From NCBI GenBank assembly GCA_003971905.1, contig RSEE01000028.1, positions 1 to 64,000 on the forward strand: 64,000 bases of DNA. The letters are read 5' to 3'. The notes beneath the pieces are model-generated. The model ran no database searches. It saw only the letters and a list, made by a program, of their open reading frames with translations, and was not told the DNA's origin. Shown in pieces: positions 24,952 through 37,360 of this stretch. The translations under genes and the position numbers were made by a program. How positions within the stretch are numbered: the stretch's first letter is position 1; the number at the start of each line of letters is the position of its first letter. This DNA is from Moniliella sp. 'wahieum' (Eukaryota > Basidiomycota > Moniliellomycetes > Moniliellales > Moniliellaceae).

Positions 24952-27621
24952 CTAGCAAATTGGCCAAAAAGGAACCCATTGGCCTGAGCAGTCGTAGGGA
25001 AGGCAGAACCAAGCAGGAAGTCCCCTGTAAGATCTCTGTCCCCCGCCGGCAGCCAGGCTGGAAGGGAAGAGTTCCAGCAAGGCGCTTGGAGGCATGGCGA
25101 ACCCACTTAGGTCTGCTTCGGGCGCAAGCTCCACGACTGTGCTGCCATCTTGCGGGCTCGTGGTAAGTTCGGGCGCGAGACGAAGCGGAGCGGGGCGGGG
25201 ACGAGAGGCGGAAGATATGGCAGGTTGTTCGGGAGGAGAGCTCTGGGGAACAGGTAGAACTGGCTCCACTGAGAGGGAAGGGCAGGTGGTGGCGGTGGCG
25301 GTGGTGGTGGAGAAGGAGAATGTGGCGCAGCGGGGGGGATTGCCTCCACTGAGAGAAACCAAGATGGATCGATTGGCTGCCCAAAACCCTTACGGGAAAA
25401 GAGGCACTTGGTGTGGAAGGGGCGGAAGATGCGCCCCCCATTAGTACCGGGAGGCGATGAGGCCCATCAACATCAAGTGAGTGAGAACGATCCACGGTTG
25501 GAGATGGAGCTGAAGTCGTGCCCCCGGGCTCGGGTGCAATATCGGGTGATAGGGTAGGAGGGGCTAGATTGGAGTTGGGAACAAGAACAGCTCGACGATG
25601 TTGGATCCACTGGTCCCATTGCATACACAATCCTCGGGTGGTGCAGATGTCGTCGAGCCAACCAAAAAACTTATGCCCCATGGTGGTACCTAGATGAAGA
25701 GGCATCTGGGCTTGGTCCGCGGATGGCTGCAGAGGAAGCGTTCTGCCGCCGTCAACCATGCCGAGTCCAGGACGCCGACCAACGCCGTAGGGTTGATCCC
25801 ACCCGTCTCGGACGCTGCCAAGTTTGGGGGCAAAAGAGCATCGAGGGCGAGCGTAGGTCCAAAAAGAACAGTGTGGGTCATATGGAAGAACGATAGAAGC
25901 TCGTTCCAAAGCAACGGAGGGGGGTGTTCTTCCCCCACACTTCTTGTTGCAAAGAGGCTGAAGCAGATCGGTCCGTAGACGCTTGACCCACTCGTTCATG
26001 TCATCCAGAGGCCCGGTCTTGGTCTGTTCAAATGCGTTCACCACCGTCGCGACTTGTACTGCATCCCCCGACGCTTGCGACAGAGCTTGAATCCACGCCC
26101 TCTGATTTGCATCGAACTTGTTCAGTCCATGTTGCTCAATGAACCGTGCAAGTTGGACGTGATGCGATAACAGTTGGAACTGGACAGCGTGAGGATGAGT
26201 GAGCTCGTGCCCCAAAAAGCAGGTATCATCTTGCTGGATTGCACAGATGAGTTGCTGTTGCAACTCAACATTCAGCTCGTTGTCCATCATTGACGGAAGC
26301 CGGTAAGGACGTTGGGTAACCAGCCCCACCAGCTTTTCTAGCGTGTACAGTGACCAATAAAGGACCCATGCTTGGGGTGTGCCACCGTTCGGATTATGAA
26401 AGATGGTTTCGTAGGCCATACTCATCGTGCCTTCCAACCAATTCACCCATGTGGCCGAACCTAAACCGCCCGAGCCACACCAGTAATAGCCGAGCAACAA
26501 CTGGGCTTGGATCAGGTCCACATTGGCAGGTGCTCCCTCGCACCCGAAAAGGCTGGTATGGAGGGAAGAAGAATGGTGGTCCAATTGTTCTTGGACCGCA
26601 TCATGAGCCAGGCGCCATCCCTCGGTCCGCCCCCACGTAAGCAATCCAGATTGATGTTCCTGTACCAAGGGACGATGACTCGATGAGCTCGCCATCGTTG
26701 CTCCGGCAGCAGCGATGGCGAGGAGGAGATGGGTTGAGATGGGTTGGATAGGAGCGACAGCAGGATCGTGTTGTGGGGAGGTGAATTCAGTGCCGCCCAT
26801 TGGTTCAGGACCGTCGTTCTGTCCAAGCTGACACTCGCTAAGCCGGAGTGATCAAAAAAGTGGTGCAACAGTTGTTCGACCACAGAAGGGAGTAAGTCGG
26901 AGGGTATGATGGCAAACCGATCTAGACCCCAAGTTTGCACATCGGAGCTAGGCCGCGGGCGATCTTGAGGCGCAGACGGTTCATTCGAGCTACCGACCAG
27001 CCCGTGGTTGGTCACACGGGTAAAATACAGCCCGTTGCGCCAGCCCTGAGCAAAGTCGCACTTGACACCAGCTTTGGCGCAGTTACTGCACGGCTCGTCG
27101 TCAGCCTTATGCTTTGCATCGCACCGTAGTTTCCGCCTGCGACAGGTAGCGCAAGATGTGAAGGTGATCTCCCGGCGCTGCCGTGGACGAGGGGCCGGGC
27201 TAGGCCGCCCCCTTTGAGGGGGTAAGGGTGGCTTGCGCCGCTTTTTTGACGGTGGGATGGCTAGGCTAGGGTCGGGATGGACTGGGTTTAGATGGGGGTT
27301 GGAGCTGCTGTGTTTGACATGGGCGTCGAGGACACCAGTCCCGGATGCACCGTCGGAGGATGCGGAAGCGAAAGAGCCCTGCGGCGTTTTTCGACTATTG
27401 TTCCTTGCGACCGAGGACGAAGACGAAGCGTTGGTGGATGGTGTGGCCAAATGGGCGGCGAGGTGTGGCTGGGAAACAGTGGGAAGATTGGTGGAAGTGG
27501 AGCTGTACAGTTGCCTGTGGGCAGCGTAGACGACATTGGGCGGCAGGACGGTGTGGACGGTGGGGGCGATGTGCGCGTCTGCTGAGGCGGCAGGCGGCAA
27601 GCCGAGGTTGGTGCTGTCCAT
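24952..27621 (-). CDS. Zn(2)Cys(6) transcription factor 1
   Basis: A fungal binuclear zinc-cluster transcription factor of about 890 residues. After a Ser/Thr/Pro-rich N-tail with a basic patch (KKRRK, PRQRR), the DNA-binding cluster has the spacing C-x2-C-x6-C-x10-C-x2-C-x6-C, beginning CATCRRRKLRC. The middle part is a typical fungal regulatory domain: STHLLLAIAAAGATM, NVDLIQAQLLLGYYW, WVLYWSLYTLEKLVGLVTQR and WNELLSFFHMTHTVLFGP. The C-terminal 200 residues are Ser/Pro-rich and end QWVPFWPIC. No intron is needed. Frame breaks fall near 26.78 kb, 25.92 kb and in the last 700 bases, so the exact end is uncertain. No cluster of likely target genes surrounds it, so its regulon cannot be guessed. 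The start ATG at 27621 is the first in frame with the cluster. Confidence 0.85.
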
Positions 27622-28376
27622 GAAGAAGGTGAAAGGGAGTGGCCGACGTGGCGGCGGCAGGGGCGGTGGCGATGGAGATGACGATGGTAGGCACCGCTCT
27701 CCCGCCCCGGTGCTAAGGAATATAGCAGCCCATCAACCAGCCAGTGAGTGGTAGGCCCCGAGGCAGCTGCGAGAGATGTGCAGGCCAAACCGACACAAAG
27801 GCAGGCACTGTTACGCTGCCCCCGTGCCTACCCCACCCTCTGGCACTGGCGCTGCGCTGGGGCAGCCGGGGGCTGGACGATTGGGGGCGTCATGCGCGTC
27901 ATGCATCATGCGTCACGGTGCTGCTCTGCTGGAAGAGGCGGGCGCTATGCAGCCCCTTTGGTCGCATGTGTGTTAGCATATGTTAGCCTAGCAGAGGCGC
28001 CGTGGTGCTTCGTCCAGGCGCGCCTGCGATTGAAGCGGCGGAGCTATTCAGTCACGTGCGCCAGGCTGGCTGCCAGCCAAGCATGCCAGCTCGAGCCGCA
28101 TGCAACTAGTGTCTAGTCTGACGGGTTGCACGGCAAAACGCCTGCAAGTGCCTCCTGCGAGCTAAGCAAATCAGACAACTTGGGCGCACAGGTGCCAACC
28201 CTACTGCGCACTGCTGGGGCGTCCAGCCACTTCTAGCAAAAAAACCTCTCCTGTCCACGTCACGCGCATGGCGGCGCACAAACCAGCCGGCAGCTGCCCC
28301 CTTGCAAGCGCCCCAGTGGCTCTGATAGGCGCTGCGACTCCCTCCCGCGTCCACCCTGACGACCACGACCCTTCGC
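27622..28376. promoter_or_regulatory. Divergent promoter of Zn-cluster factor 1 and SHR3
   Basis: The 755 bases between the two start codons face both genes. A cluster of GCGTCATGCATCATGCGTCAC-type words lies at about 27.89-27.92 kb, resembling other promoter arrays in the window. No reading frame with recognisable content is present. Confidence 0.45.
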
Positions 28377-29107
28377 ATGGCCGGCACGATCATCATCAAC
28401 TCGGTCGGCGGAGCGCTGGTGCTCATCTCTACCGCCTTTCTGCTGGGCACACTCGCGGTCCACTGGACTGCGGACCATCTGGTGCTGTGGCAGCGGCCCT
28501 GACTGCTGAGCATCTCGCTGCCGCGCACGCGTACTATGCTCGCACCTTCCCCCGCGACACCTTGCCCACGGGTGGCGCGGGCGATGTGCATGCCTGGGCG
28601 CAGCGCGGCATTGCCTTGGCTGGCATTATTGGTGCCGGTGGTGCCGGTATCAAGGTCTTTGCTGGTGGCGAAGACAATTGGCTGTTTGACGGCGCGACGC
28701 TCTGTACGTACGAAGCGCCTTGTCCTCCTTCTCTTCTCTCCCTCTTTTGGTGCTCGATCCGACCTGCTGACGTGCGCCTCCTCCCAGTTTTGCTCAGCGC
28801 TGTGGGCCTCATCACTCTGAACAGCGTGATTCCCATCCTCCGTGCTCTGCCCCCTTTCCCCATCCCGGCCACCCCAGGGTCAGAATTCAAACTGAACCAG
28901 CAGCTCCAAGACCTGGCGTCGATCAACGTGACCATCGCCGCGGCCTTGGTGGGGGTGTTGCTACTACAGGGCGGGCAATACTATGCGACGCGCTCGCAGT
29001 CCAAGGAGGACGAGGCGTTGTTGGAAAAGAAAGTGAACGAAGCACGCAAGATTCTAGCTAGCGCCAATGCTGCGCCTGCGCAGAGCGCCGCGGTATCGTC
29101 CAGTTAG
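28377..29107 (+). CDS. SHR3: SHR3 amino-acid permease chaperone
   Basis: SHR3 is an ER membrane chaperone that prevents aggregation of amino-acid permeases and promotes their packaging into COPII vesicles. The protein begins MAGTIIINSVGGALVLISTA, the first membrane segment, and continues with LTAEHLAAAHAYYARTF, a second hydrophobic segment (GIALAGIIGAGGAGI), the family landmark NWLFDGATL, a third and a fourth segment, and an acidic-basic tail. Exons 28377-28703 and 28788-29107 join in phase; the intron has donor GTACGT, a CTGAC branch point and acceptor CCCAG. One base is missing at CAGCGGCCCTGACT (about 28500), creating a false stop inside the N-terminal part. The tail KKVNEARKILASA fits cytosolic COPII contact. 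Confidence 0.82.
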
Positions 29108-29557
29108 ACTACACACTGGTCAAAACGTGACTTGGACATCCGCTGTCGTTCCATCTTAACCCCCCCCCCCCACCTGTGCATCTTCTTTGCAATAGGAACT
29201 ACCAGTTATGGGCATCGATATCAAAGGATGAAAAGGGGGTGAGATGATAGTGGCCTACGACTACGAGAGTGTACCAAAAGCGGCCTAGAATACAGGTCAA
29301 CCACGGAATGCACGCCACCCCTGGGAGAGGTTATCCTCGGAGAGATCAATATGTGTGCTACCCAATCTGATGGACGTTGAACCATCAGAAAAACCGGTTG
29401 GAGTGCAAGTAGCATACTGCGGGAGAGGAAGAGGAGGTACAGGAGAATCAAGGGAAGGGCACAGAACACTCGTAGCTATTTGTTCCCCATAGCTGAGTGG
29501 CATGTGCCGATGATGAGAAGGATACGTAGGACTAATTGCCTGATTACTTGACCTGGC
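29108..29557. other. Intergenic region with C homopolymer
   Basis: 450 bases between the converging SHR3 and histone H1 genes. A run of about 12 C residues near 29160 is the most noticeable element. No gene is seen. Confidence 0.5.
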
Positions 29558-30417
29558 TCACTTCTTGGATGCAGCTTTCTTGGGCGCAGGTTTCTTGGGC
29601 GCCGCCTTCTTGACTGGCTCGGTCTTCTTAGCAACAGACTTCTTGGGCGGCGCGTCCTTAGGTTTTGGCTCAGCGGGTTTCTTAGTGGGCTTAGGCTTGG
29701 CACCAGGTGCGAGCTTCACCTTACCCGAAGGGCCCTTGGGTAGCACAAACACCTTCTTCGTTTCCCCCGAAGTGATCGCGCGGGCCAAACGCGAAGCAAA
29801 CACCGTATCGGAAACGGCGGCAGTGTGGGAGTAATTGGCAAGGATCCACTTCTTGAGGATCGGACGCGAGAGGCCCAAGCGGCTCTCCTCGGGGTGGGCA
29901 AGGATCGCAGCTTTGATCATATCCTGATCATCGAGTAGGGGCGGACAGAGACCATTTGGGGGCAGGCCAAGGCGGAAAGACAGGGAGCGATGGGCAGGGG
30001 GTGGGACAAAGAGAGAGGAGGAAGTTGGGTCAGGAAACCATCCAAAACAGACACACAGAGTACTCGGCGCAAGCTGCATCCAAGAGCCAAATCACAGCCT
30101 CTTGGTCCGTGCCCCCGGCCTCCGCCCTGATGGCAGCGCATTCGCTAAATAACGCTTGCGCCGTGCCAGCTGCCGACGTTGGGGCGCTTGGGCGGGCAGC
30201 AGAGGCAGCACCGACATAACGACGGCGGTATGCACGCCCCGCAGCCTCACCCACACTCCTTTAACAGATACAGTGCACATCAAGGGGGAGAGCGACGTTG
30301 GACGGGAGCGGGGCTCTGGCGGGAGTTGGGGCTGACGTGGCGGAGGGGACTTACCTCGTAACTGGGTCCCGCGGGCTTCTTGGGCGCGGGCTTGGCGTCT
30401 TTGGTTGCAGCAGCCAT
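29558..30417 (-). CDS. HHO1: Linker histone H1
   Basis: Linker histone that binds nucleosomal DNA at the entry/exit site. A short first exon (30417-30355) encodes a basic N-tail, MAAATKDAKPAPKKPAGPSY. After an intron of 431 bases with donor GTAAGT and acceptor ATCAG, the second exon (29923-29558) encodes the winged-helix domain (DMIKAAILAHPEESRLGLSR, ILKKWILANY, KKVFVLPKGPSGKVKL) and a Lys/Pro/Ala tail with PKK repeats. The total is 142 residues in an unbroken frame. It has a single globular domain, unlike the two-domain yeast Hho1. The intron is longer than others in this window and contains an open minus frame of unknown meaning. A TATAAA element stands about 130 bases upstream. Confidence 0.92.
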
Positions 30418-30545
30418 GTTGAGCGAGGTGGGGCTGTGGAGGATGGGGCAGATGGGAGAGAAGCGCGGGCCAAGGCGAGAAACAAGGGGCGAGTGGGAGC
30501 GGGGGTGGTGGGAGCGGGCTCGACCGCTGCTGTGCCGCTCGACGG

Positions 30546-30551
30546 GTTTAT
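30546..30551 (-). promoter_or_regulatory. TATA box of histone H1
   Basis: TTTATAAA on the coding strand lies about 130 bases upstream of the H1 start in GC-rich sequence, a position suited to a TATA box with a 5' UTR of about 100 bases. Confidence 0.45.
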
Positions 30552-31854
30552 AAAGACGCGCTCGACCCGCGGCACGTAGCACGCCCCCAGGCCACACTAG
30601 CCCAGTGCCCTGGATTGCAACACTGCCGAGGTAATAGCCGTGCGCATGATGCTGCGCGAGCGCCCAAAGAGGAGGCAGCCCCACGGGGGCACTTTCCAGC
30701 ACGGATCTTGGCCCGCACGTCTCCGTCGCGTGGTCTCTGTTCTCCCCTCTCTGCCTTCATGTGGGCGCCAATCGGCTATACTGCACTCAGACCAGAGGAA
30801 AGCCCCCTTATGAGGAACATGGTGAGAGTGCGTTCAAGTCACAGTTCATATCCCGCGGTTGGTGTCCGAGTTTCGGGGAGGAGAAGTTCGTTTGTTCATG
30901 AGTCACTGTCTATAGAGTATCCCGCTGACGAGGACACGGGGAATGCATAGGATGTGTGGATGTGCAGGATGGACCGGCTCATCTGATACACGGCAATGGG
31001 GTATATAGTCGGTCATCTCTCTGCTTCATCTGTACCTCTAGCTTCAATCCCTTCTTCAAACCGACACTGCTGCCTGCGAACCCGTCGTCTGTCATACATG
31101 TGTCCTGGCTGAAAGCAAGGCGGTCGACTGGCATGACAGACGGGATGAGGAAGGCAGAGAGAATCCTAAAGACTGTGGAGAGAGAGGGCGCAAGAGCCTG
31201 TATCCTAAACCATGATTTCCCCCGATCCCTTTGATCATCCTGCCCGTCCGGTCCGCCGCGTCTGCCGTACCATCAGCGCCCACGCTGCCTATAGTAACCG
31301 CCCGCTGCACGAGAAAGAATGGGGACGCCATTCCACCATCGGTGCGCTGTCGGGGCTGTGGGGGGCACGATGGCACTGCACCCAGTAATGGCCCGGGCAT
31401 GACATCTTCTCTGGCCTCGAGCAGTTGTCCAGTGCACTGTCCATACCACTCCCCCTTCTCACTTTTGCTAGGCGGAGGGGCAAGAGCAACGCACATCGGT
31501 AAGACACAATAGTGTTATTTTGGCACAAGGGATGGATACAACAGGGCTTTGCAGTTCTTCATTGACCTGCACATGCGCGTTCCTCTCATCTACCACTACG
31601 CCCTCAGCGCCCATGCCGCCCTGGGAGCTGCGCTTCTTCTCCTTACATGGAACGACGAGAGGCGGCTGCTAGGTTGTTCCCCGCCGTGGCGCTGTGAGAC
31701 CGAGTGGCAGTTGTATGAGCCGCACCCCTCTTCAAGAAACCTGGTCACGCACGTCATGGTCATGAACCGGACCACGAAGGGGTCAACGCACTCTCTATTC
31801 TTTTCCCCGCCGACCCGCGGGGCTCCGTGGCTCCAGAAAGGCATGCGTGGTGCT
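30552..31854. other. Intergenic region upstream of histone H1
   Basis: About 1.3 kb between the H1 promoter and the end of Zn-cluster factor 2. Two plus-strand frames (30615-30950 and 31549-31926) are open but show no domain, no intron structure and no consistent composition, so I leave them out. A GGGTATATAG element near 31.0 kb is the only promoter-like word. Confidence 0.4.
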
Positions 31855-34246
31855 TTAGGATGTAGGAGGTTGGGAAAATCCAAGCGGAGCCATCGCATCG
31901 CTCCATCCCAGCAGACTCGAATCTAAGTTGGCGTTCCCTTCGAATCCCGTGTTCAAGAGCGAGCCCGTGTCCAAGCCAAACAGATCGGTCTGTTGAAAGG
32001 AGGCAAACCAGGGCTGATCCATGATCAGCGATGCGTCTGAAGCCAAGGAGCTTTGGGGCGCGGGATGCGTCCCAACGGTCGCGGGGCCGGGGAGCGGGGG
32101 CAGAGCCGAAGCGTGCCGAGCCACCGTTGGCGCTGGCGCAGGCGCGGCGGACGCCGTTGCGGAAGAAGTTGTGGGTGGAAGAGGGGGACGAAATTCCCGC
32201 GACTGATCTGGCAAGCAAGGCCCACAGGGCAGGATGTGGGGCGGAGGTGCAGCAGCAGCAGGGGTCCGCGCGGCCTCCGAGGGCTGCGTTGGCATGCCCC
32301 GCTGTGCTTCTGGAGCGGCTAATAGACTGGTGAGTACTTGGTTTGGGACTTGCCACATGGGACCGGCGAGCAGGAGCAAGTGGCGCAATTCGATCAGGTC
32401 GTTTAGGATCTCGTCCTGCTTATCGGCCAAAAGGATGGGACCTGGGTCGTAGCGTTGGATCATGAAAAGGTGATGTTGAAGTAGCAGGGCAGCCAGTGCA
32501 GAGAGGCGGCCCAGCCATCCGCCCGAAGCGAGATGGAGACGATGAATGTAGAGGTCCTCGGGCTCATTGCCGGTCTCCTTGGCCAACTGCACAGCCTGTG
32601 CGATGGGACGGAAACCCTCAGCCTCGCTCCAGATGAGCATCAGCTTCACCAGCTCGAAGGCCGCTTGGGCGGCTGCGTCGCGAGACCGGCCGAACCGTTG
32701 GGCTCGAGCCAGCCTGGGACATAGTACCGCAGATGCAATGCGCGAAGAACAAAAACCGTGCCCCATGGATCGCCATCCCAATCTGCATCCACTCCAAGCT
32801 GCTGTGGATGGGATTGAGCACGTGCGGGGGCACTCGGTCCAGACCGAATTGAAATGGGCGTGGAGTTCTTGGATCAAAGCGTAGGCGTCTTCCTCTGGCA
32901 TCTTATCCGTCTCGAGCACGCGATGTATAATGTAGCCCACTTCCCATTGGAACTTGACGTACAGAGGCCATCGGCCATCTTCATGGATCTCCCAAGAACT
33001 GTCCGAGTAGAGAAAGGAAGGGGTAGGTGGATTGCGAGTGATCGCCATGCTTGCCCGGCGCGATGTAAACACAGTGAGGGATTCGAGCAGGTATGTCAGC
33101 GTCCACAAGCGGTACCGGTCGTATCGTTCCTCCTCTGACGCACTCGGGGGAGGGTCCTGATCCAGTCCAAACGCCAGGCATCGTGCCACGCACATTGCGA
33201 TCATGCTGTCGCCAAAGTGGGGGGAGCGCACCCGAATGCTCAACCGAGAGAGCATCAGTTCCACACGGATTGTCTCCAGAGTGGGATGGACCAGAGCGCT
33301 GCCGGCCACGAGAGCTGCCATGGAGAGGTCGGCCATAACGGTAATGGGATTGCCATATACGCGCAGCAGGGGCCGGTACAGGTCTAGGTTGCTCGGCCGA
33401 GGCACGAGGAAGGAGATGGCGACCAGGACGAGAGTAAGAGCAAGGAAGATGAGCTGTTCACGCGCCTTGGCGGGGGAGAGCGGCCGATAATTTGGCATAA
33501 AGAGCCCCGTCTCGACTTCCCGTGCCCATTGGGCCCGGAAGCGATGACCGTCCACAAAGAACCGGGCGAGGAAACTGTGTTCCAGGGCGACTCGGCACAT
33601 GGCCTCGACCACCGCTGGCTCCGGCATGGCCTGGACGATCATACCCAACACTGTCTCCATTGCGGGCACACCTTGCTCGTTCCACCCTTGCCGCATCAGC
33701 TCCAGAGGATGCTCGCCGCGCGGGTCGGGAACGTGTCCCCGGCTGCTGCTGCTGTGGGCAAGGGGGAAGGGGCGGGGTATCGGGGATAGGAAGATCGCTA
33801 ATGTCCACCTCTAGTTTCTGGGCGAGGAGAGCGGCGAGGTGGTCGACCTGATCCAGTCGTTTGACTAGCTCGCTTGCAGCGGCGGTTGCGGGAGCCGGAC
33901 GAGGTGGTTTGGCGCCGGGGGCCACTTGCACAGGTGGACCTCGTTGCGGTCCACACACGCCCCACAGGGGAAGGTGCGGTCACACTTGAGCTTGCGGCTG
34001 GGAGAGCGTCAGTGAGGAGGAGGGGACAGGAGGCAGGAGGCAGCGGGCAGGAAGGGATGCGTACCGCCGGCAGTTCTCGCACGACACGGCGCGTCCGGAG
34101 CCGCCCTGACTGCCGCCGAGTGATGGGTCGGAGGAGTTGTGCAGAGGGGGCTGTTTGCGCTTGCGTGCGGCCATGGGCATGGGCTTGGGCTGGGGCTTGG
34201 GCGAGGGCGCCGGCACGGGGTGGCCGGTGTCGGTGGCGCCGTTCAT
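31855..34246 (-). CDS. Zn(2)Cys(6) transcription factor 2
   Basis: A second fungal zinc-cluster regulator, not closely similar to factor 1. The start MNGATDTGHPVPAPSPKPQP leads into a basic patch (AARKRKQ) and the cluster, split by an intron between SCENCRR (exon 34246-34065, donor GTACGC) and RKLKCDRTFPCGACVDRN (exon from 33997). The spacing is C-x2-C-x6-C-x5-C-x2-C-x8-C. A leucine-rich helix (LVKRLDQVDHLAALLAQKLE) follows and could mediate dimerisation, as in GAL4-type factors. The middle domain contains LEHSFLARFFVDGHRFR, DSMIAMCVARCLAFGLDQD and YRLWTLTYLLESL. The C-terminal end is Pro/Ala-rich then acidic and aromatic (DQPWFASFQQTDLFGLD), like an activation domain. Several frame breaks occur, including a compensating pair near 32.75-32.87 kb. 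Confidence 0.85.
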
Positions 34247-35566
34247 GTCGCTGCGGCCACCGGGTGGCACGGACGGGTAGGATTGATATGGATGGATGGT
34301 CGCAACGCGTCAAGTCGGACCTTCGGACGTACGCTGCTTAAATTTAGCCGGCCAGCTGCCGCGGGGAACGGCGCTAATTAATCAGTAACCCGCGCCAGCC
34401 CAGGACGCCAACGGTCGTATCCCCACCCGCCCTCGGCAGTAGACGGTGGATCCCCACCGCCACATTCCCACCGTCCGAGTGCAACGCCTGCCTGCCCAGT
34501 GCGATCCCCACTCTGCCCGACCTGGGCGCCGTGTGTCCCAGCCCATCCATCCACCCTCTGAGCGCGTCGACGGCAGAGCTCGAGGTCCATCCTCATCCGT
34601 GCGGCGTCAATTAAGGGTGCCTGTGCCCAGATCATCGCCTCCTCTGCCCCATCATCTTGCACCTCTTGTGCCGAAGCTTAGGCTGATACTCTCGAAGCGT
34701 AGTGCGTCGTGGTGAGTGTCTGTGTAGGCAGACGACATACAGGATGGGCTTGTTCAAGTCGGGCGCGGGGCACGCTCAGGGTTTAGAATGTACGAAGCCA
34801 ACGTCGATACCAAGGAGGAAGAGAGCACAGGAGAATGTACCGAGGCGATCTCTGGGAACCGCAAGCGTCCATCGTTCATCCGTCGAGATCTACTAGCCTC
34901 TGTCTCCCACGCGCAAGTAGGCCAAACTCTTCAAGGCAAAGGAAGAGAGGTATAGCGCGAAAATATTTCATTACAACCAAAACGCACAGACATGCTGCAG
35001 ATGGGACAGATGTTGAGGTGGGCATCGTTGCGGGAGAGACGGCGAAGAAGGGATGTCACGGGGGGCGGGATAGGGCAAAGAGCACCCAAATGGCGTAGTT
35101 GTGAGGAAAAAAGGACACATCTTTTCCTCGTCATTATATCAGCTTGCCTCTCAGATCTGAGATGTGACACTTGGGAGGAATGTCCCGGGAAACAGAACGC
35201 CGATGCAGTGGGGTGCGTTGAGGAAAGGCCAGACACTTGTGCAGAGTGGTTTGGGCGCCGCAGATGCTCGCCAAGGCGGCCACGCCGGGAGGGAGCAGCG
35301 CGCAAAAAGCCAAGCGAAGCGGGCGATGGGAACACAATCCATAAACTGTGAAACGTTCAGCTCTCTGTCAAGCATCTCAACTCTCAACCAGCCGCGGGTG
35401 GCCAGGGAGATGCAATGTTCAATCTCAGCGGCTGCATACCTTCTCGTCGCGGGCCGGCGTGGGCCGAGTGGTGCGGATCAGCCGAGCGAAGGCCGAGCCG
35501 ATTTCGAGCGCGACGCGAACGAGGTGGACGCGCCTGTTGCTCTCCCACCACCCTACCCACCCCCCC
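34247..35566. other. Divergent intergenic region, Zn-cluster factor 2 and AOS1
   Basis: The 1.3 kb between the starts of the two genes holds no recognisable protein. Frames are short on both strands. An AT-rich spot (TTAATTAATCAG) lies near 34.38 kb. Confidence 0.45.
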
Positions 35567-36750
35567 ATGTCCCCGCGTCCCCTCCTACCGACTCTGCGCC
35601 CGCGGCGAAACGCAGTCGTACCGACGCCACGCCCGACAGGGACGAGGGTGTGACCGAAGCGGAAGCTGCGCTGTACGACCGCAGATCCGCCTCTGGGGTC
35701 TGGCCGCGCAAAACCGCATGCGCAAGGCGCACATTTTGGTTGCCAACCTGCAAGGCGTAGCGACCGAGGTGATCAAGAACATTGTTCTCAGTGGTATTGG
35801 CACACTTAGTATCATTGACCCGTTTCCCGTACGCGCCCAGGACCTCACCGCCGGCTTCTTCTTTCGGCAAGAGGATGTGGGCCGCTTACGTGTCGAGGTG
35901 GCCGCGGCGCGCATCCAAGCTCTCAACCCGTTGGTCAAAATCCAGACGTTTGCCTCGGACGAGGCGTTGCGAGACGCAACTGAGCTCAAACAGCTCAAGG
36001 TGGATGTGATTGTCTCGACGGCAGGGACCAAGGCTCAGTTGGTACGTCCCCCCCTCCTCCATCCTCCATCCCCAATCTCCTCACTTTGTTTCTAGTGCGT
36101 GTGCACGAACTGACTGGGCTCAGGTGGCGCTCAACACGCTTGCACGCGAGGTGGGGGCCAAGTTTTATGCCACCCAGACGCTTGGTCTGGATGGGTGGTG
36201 GTTCTCAGACTTGGGGCAGCACACGTACCCTCGTCGAGGGTGGCGGGGAAAAGAAGAAGATGCAGTTTACTCAGGCCTTTGTCCCGCTCTCCGAAGCGAT
36301 TCTGACCCAATTCAATCTGCCTGCCAAAAAACTCAAGCGACTCAACTTGACCCCAGGCTTCTTTGCCTTGCTCGGTACGTCCGTTCCTGCGCCAAGGCTC
36401 CATGGAGCAGTTGACTAACCCCCTTTCTGCACAGCGTATTGGGACCAGCCCACGGCGTCGGCCCCCGAGCTCAAGCAAGCTGTCTTTGCCCAAGCTTCCT
36501 CGCGCCATGTCGATCCCCTCTCTCTCCTCTCTGACGCAGATTGGGACGAGTTTCTCCCGCGCTTTCTCGCCGCTGGGACCAAGCGGACTTTGCGCCGACG
36601 GCCGCCGTGTTAGGAGGCTTGGTGGCGCAGGACGTGTTGAATGCGCTGGGCGCTTCCCAGCCGCCGATGGCCAACTTTACCTACCTCGACGGCGCGGCCG
36701 GTACAGCAGTGGTGTACAAGCTCGGGGTTCCCGATGCGCACAAAGTCTAA
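35567..36750 (+). CDS. AOS1: SUMO-activating enzyme subunit AOS1
   Basis: AOS1 pairs with UBA2 to form the E1 enzyme that activates SUMO in the nucleus. After an acidic-basic N-tail (KRSRTD, EGVTEAEAALYD) comes the family signature RQIRLWGLAAQNRMRKA, the ThiF fold (VANLQGVATEVIKNIVLSGI, then LSIIDPFPV), a central EGGGEKKKMQF segment, and the C-terminal AAVLGGLVAQDVLNALGASQ and DGAAGTAVVYKLG. It lacks a catalytic Cys domain, as expected for this half. Introns at 36042-36123 and 36375-36434 both use GTACGT and join in phase. One base is missing in CGC[C]AGATCCG near 35681, and further breaks occur near 36.23 and 36.59 kb. The ATG at 35567 needs one more indel in the CCCC run just after it, so the start is provisional. 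Confidence 0.87.
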
Positions 36751-37360
36751 CCTGTTGGCGCCCACGCCTCCATCGTCGTGTAGTCCACTAGCCAACGTTT
36801 ATCGTAGATGACAACAGGTGGGATGAGGGCGAGGAGAGAAGCCATGGATGCATGGGTGAATGCCAACTTGTGAGCTAGCACTGATCTCCCAAGGGAAGTT
36901 CGGGGGGGGGAGATCAACGCCTACTTACGCCCAGCAGCGTGACTCTGCAATTGCTACGTTATACAGGTGGGAAAAAGCGGTGGGGGAGCTACAGGGGCTG
37001 TTGTGGGTCTCGGACAGATGGGCAGGTAGTCGGAGCCTCTTGTCGGCCGGGAACGAAGGTGCAAGCCACGGTAGCCATTTCCTCCGTCCTCCCCCACTCG
37101 CCTCCATCCTTCCGGCAGCACACACTTGCCCCACGTGCGTGCCTGTGCCTGCCCCCGCTCTCTGTGTACTGCACCATCCCCCCTGCTGGGCTATGAACTG
37201 GGCCGCCTGCCCCCTCACGCCCCATCCATCCACAAAGCGCAGTATACATGCTCACTACATTTCGCTCTGCCCCCTCCGGGGGCGCGAGGTAGACAGGCCG
37301 GGTTACGGGCGGCAAGGGATGCTGGTTCAGCCGAGGGCGCAAGGTGAGCCCAGGTGAGGC
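36751..37360. other. Intergenic region
   Basis: About 600 bases between the ends of AOS1 and a minus-strand disordered protein. A run of G residues lies near 36.9 kb. No gene is recognised. Confidence 0.45.
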
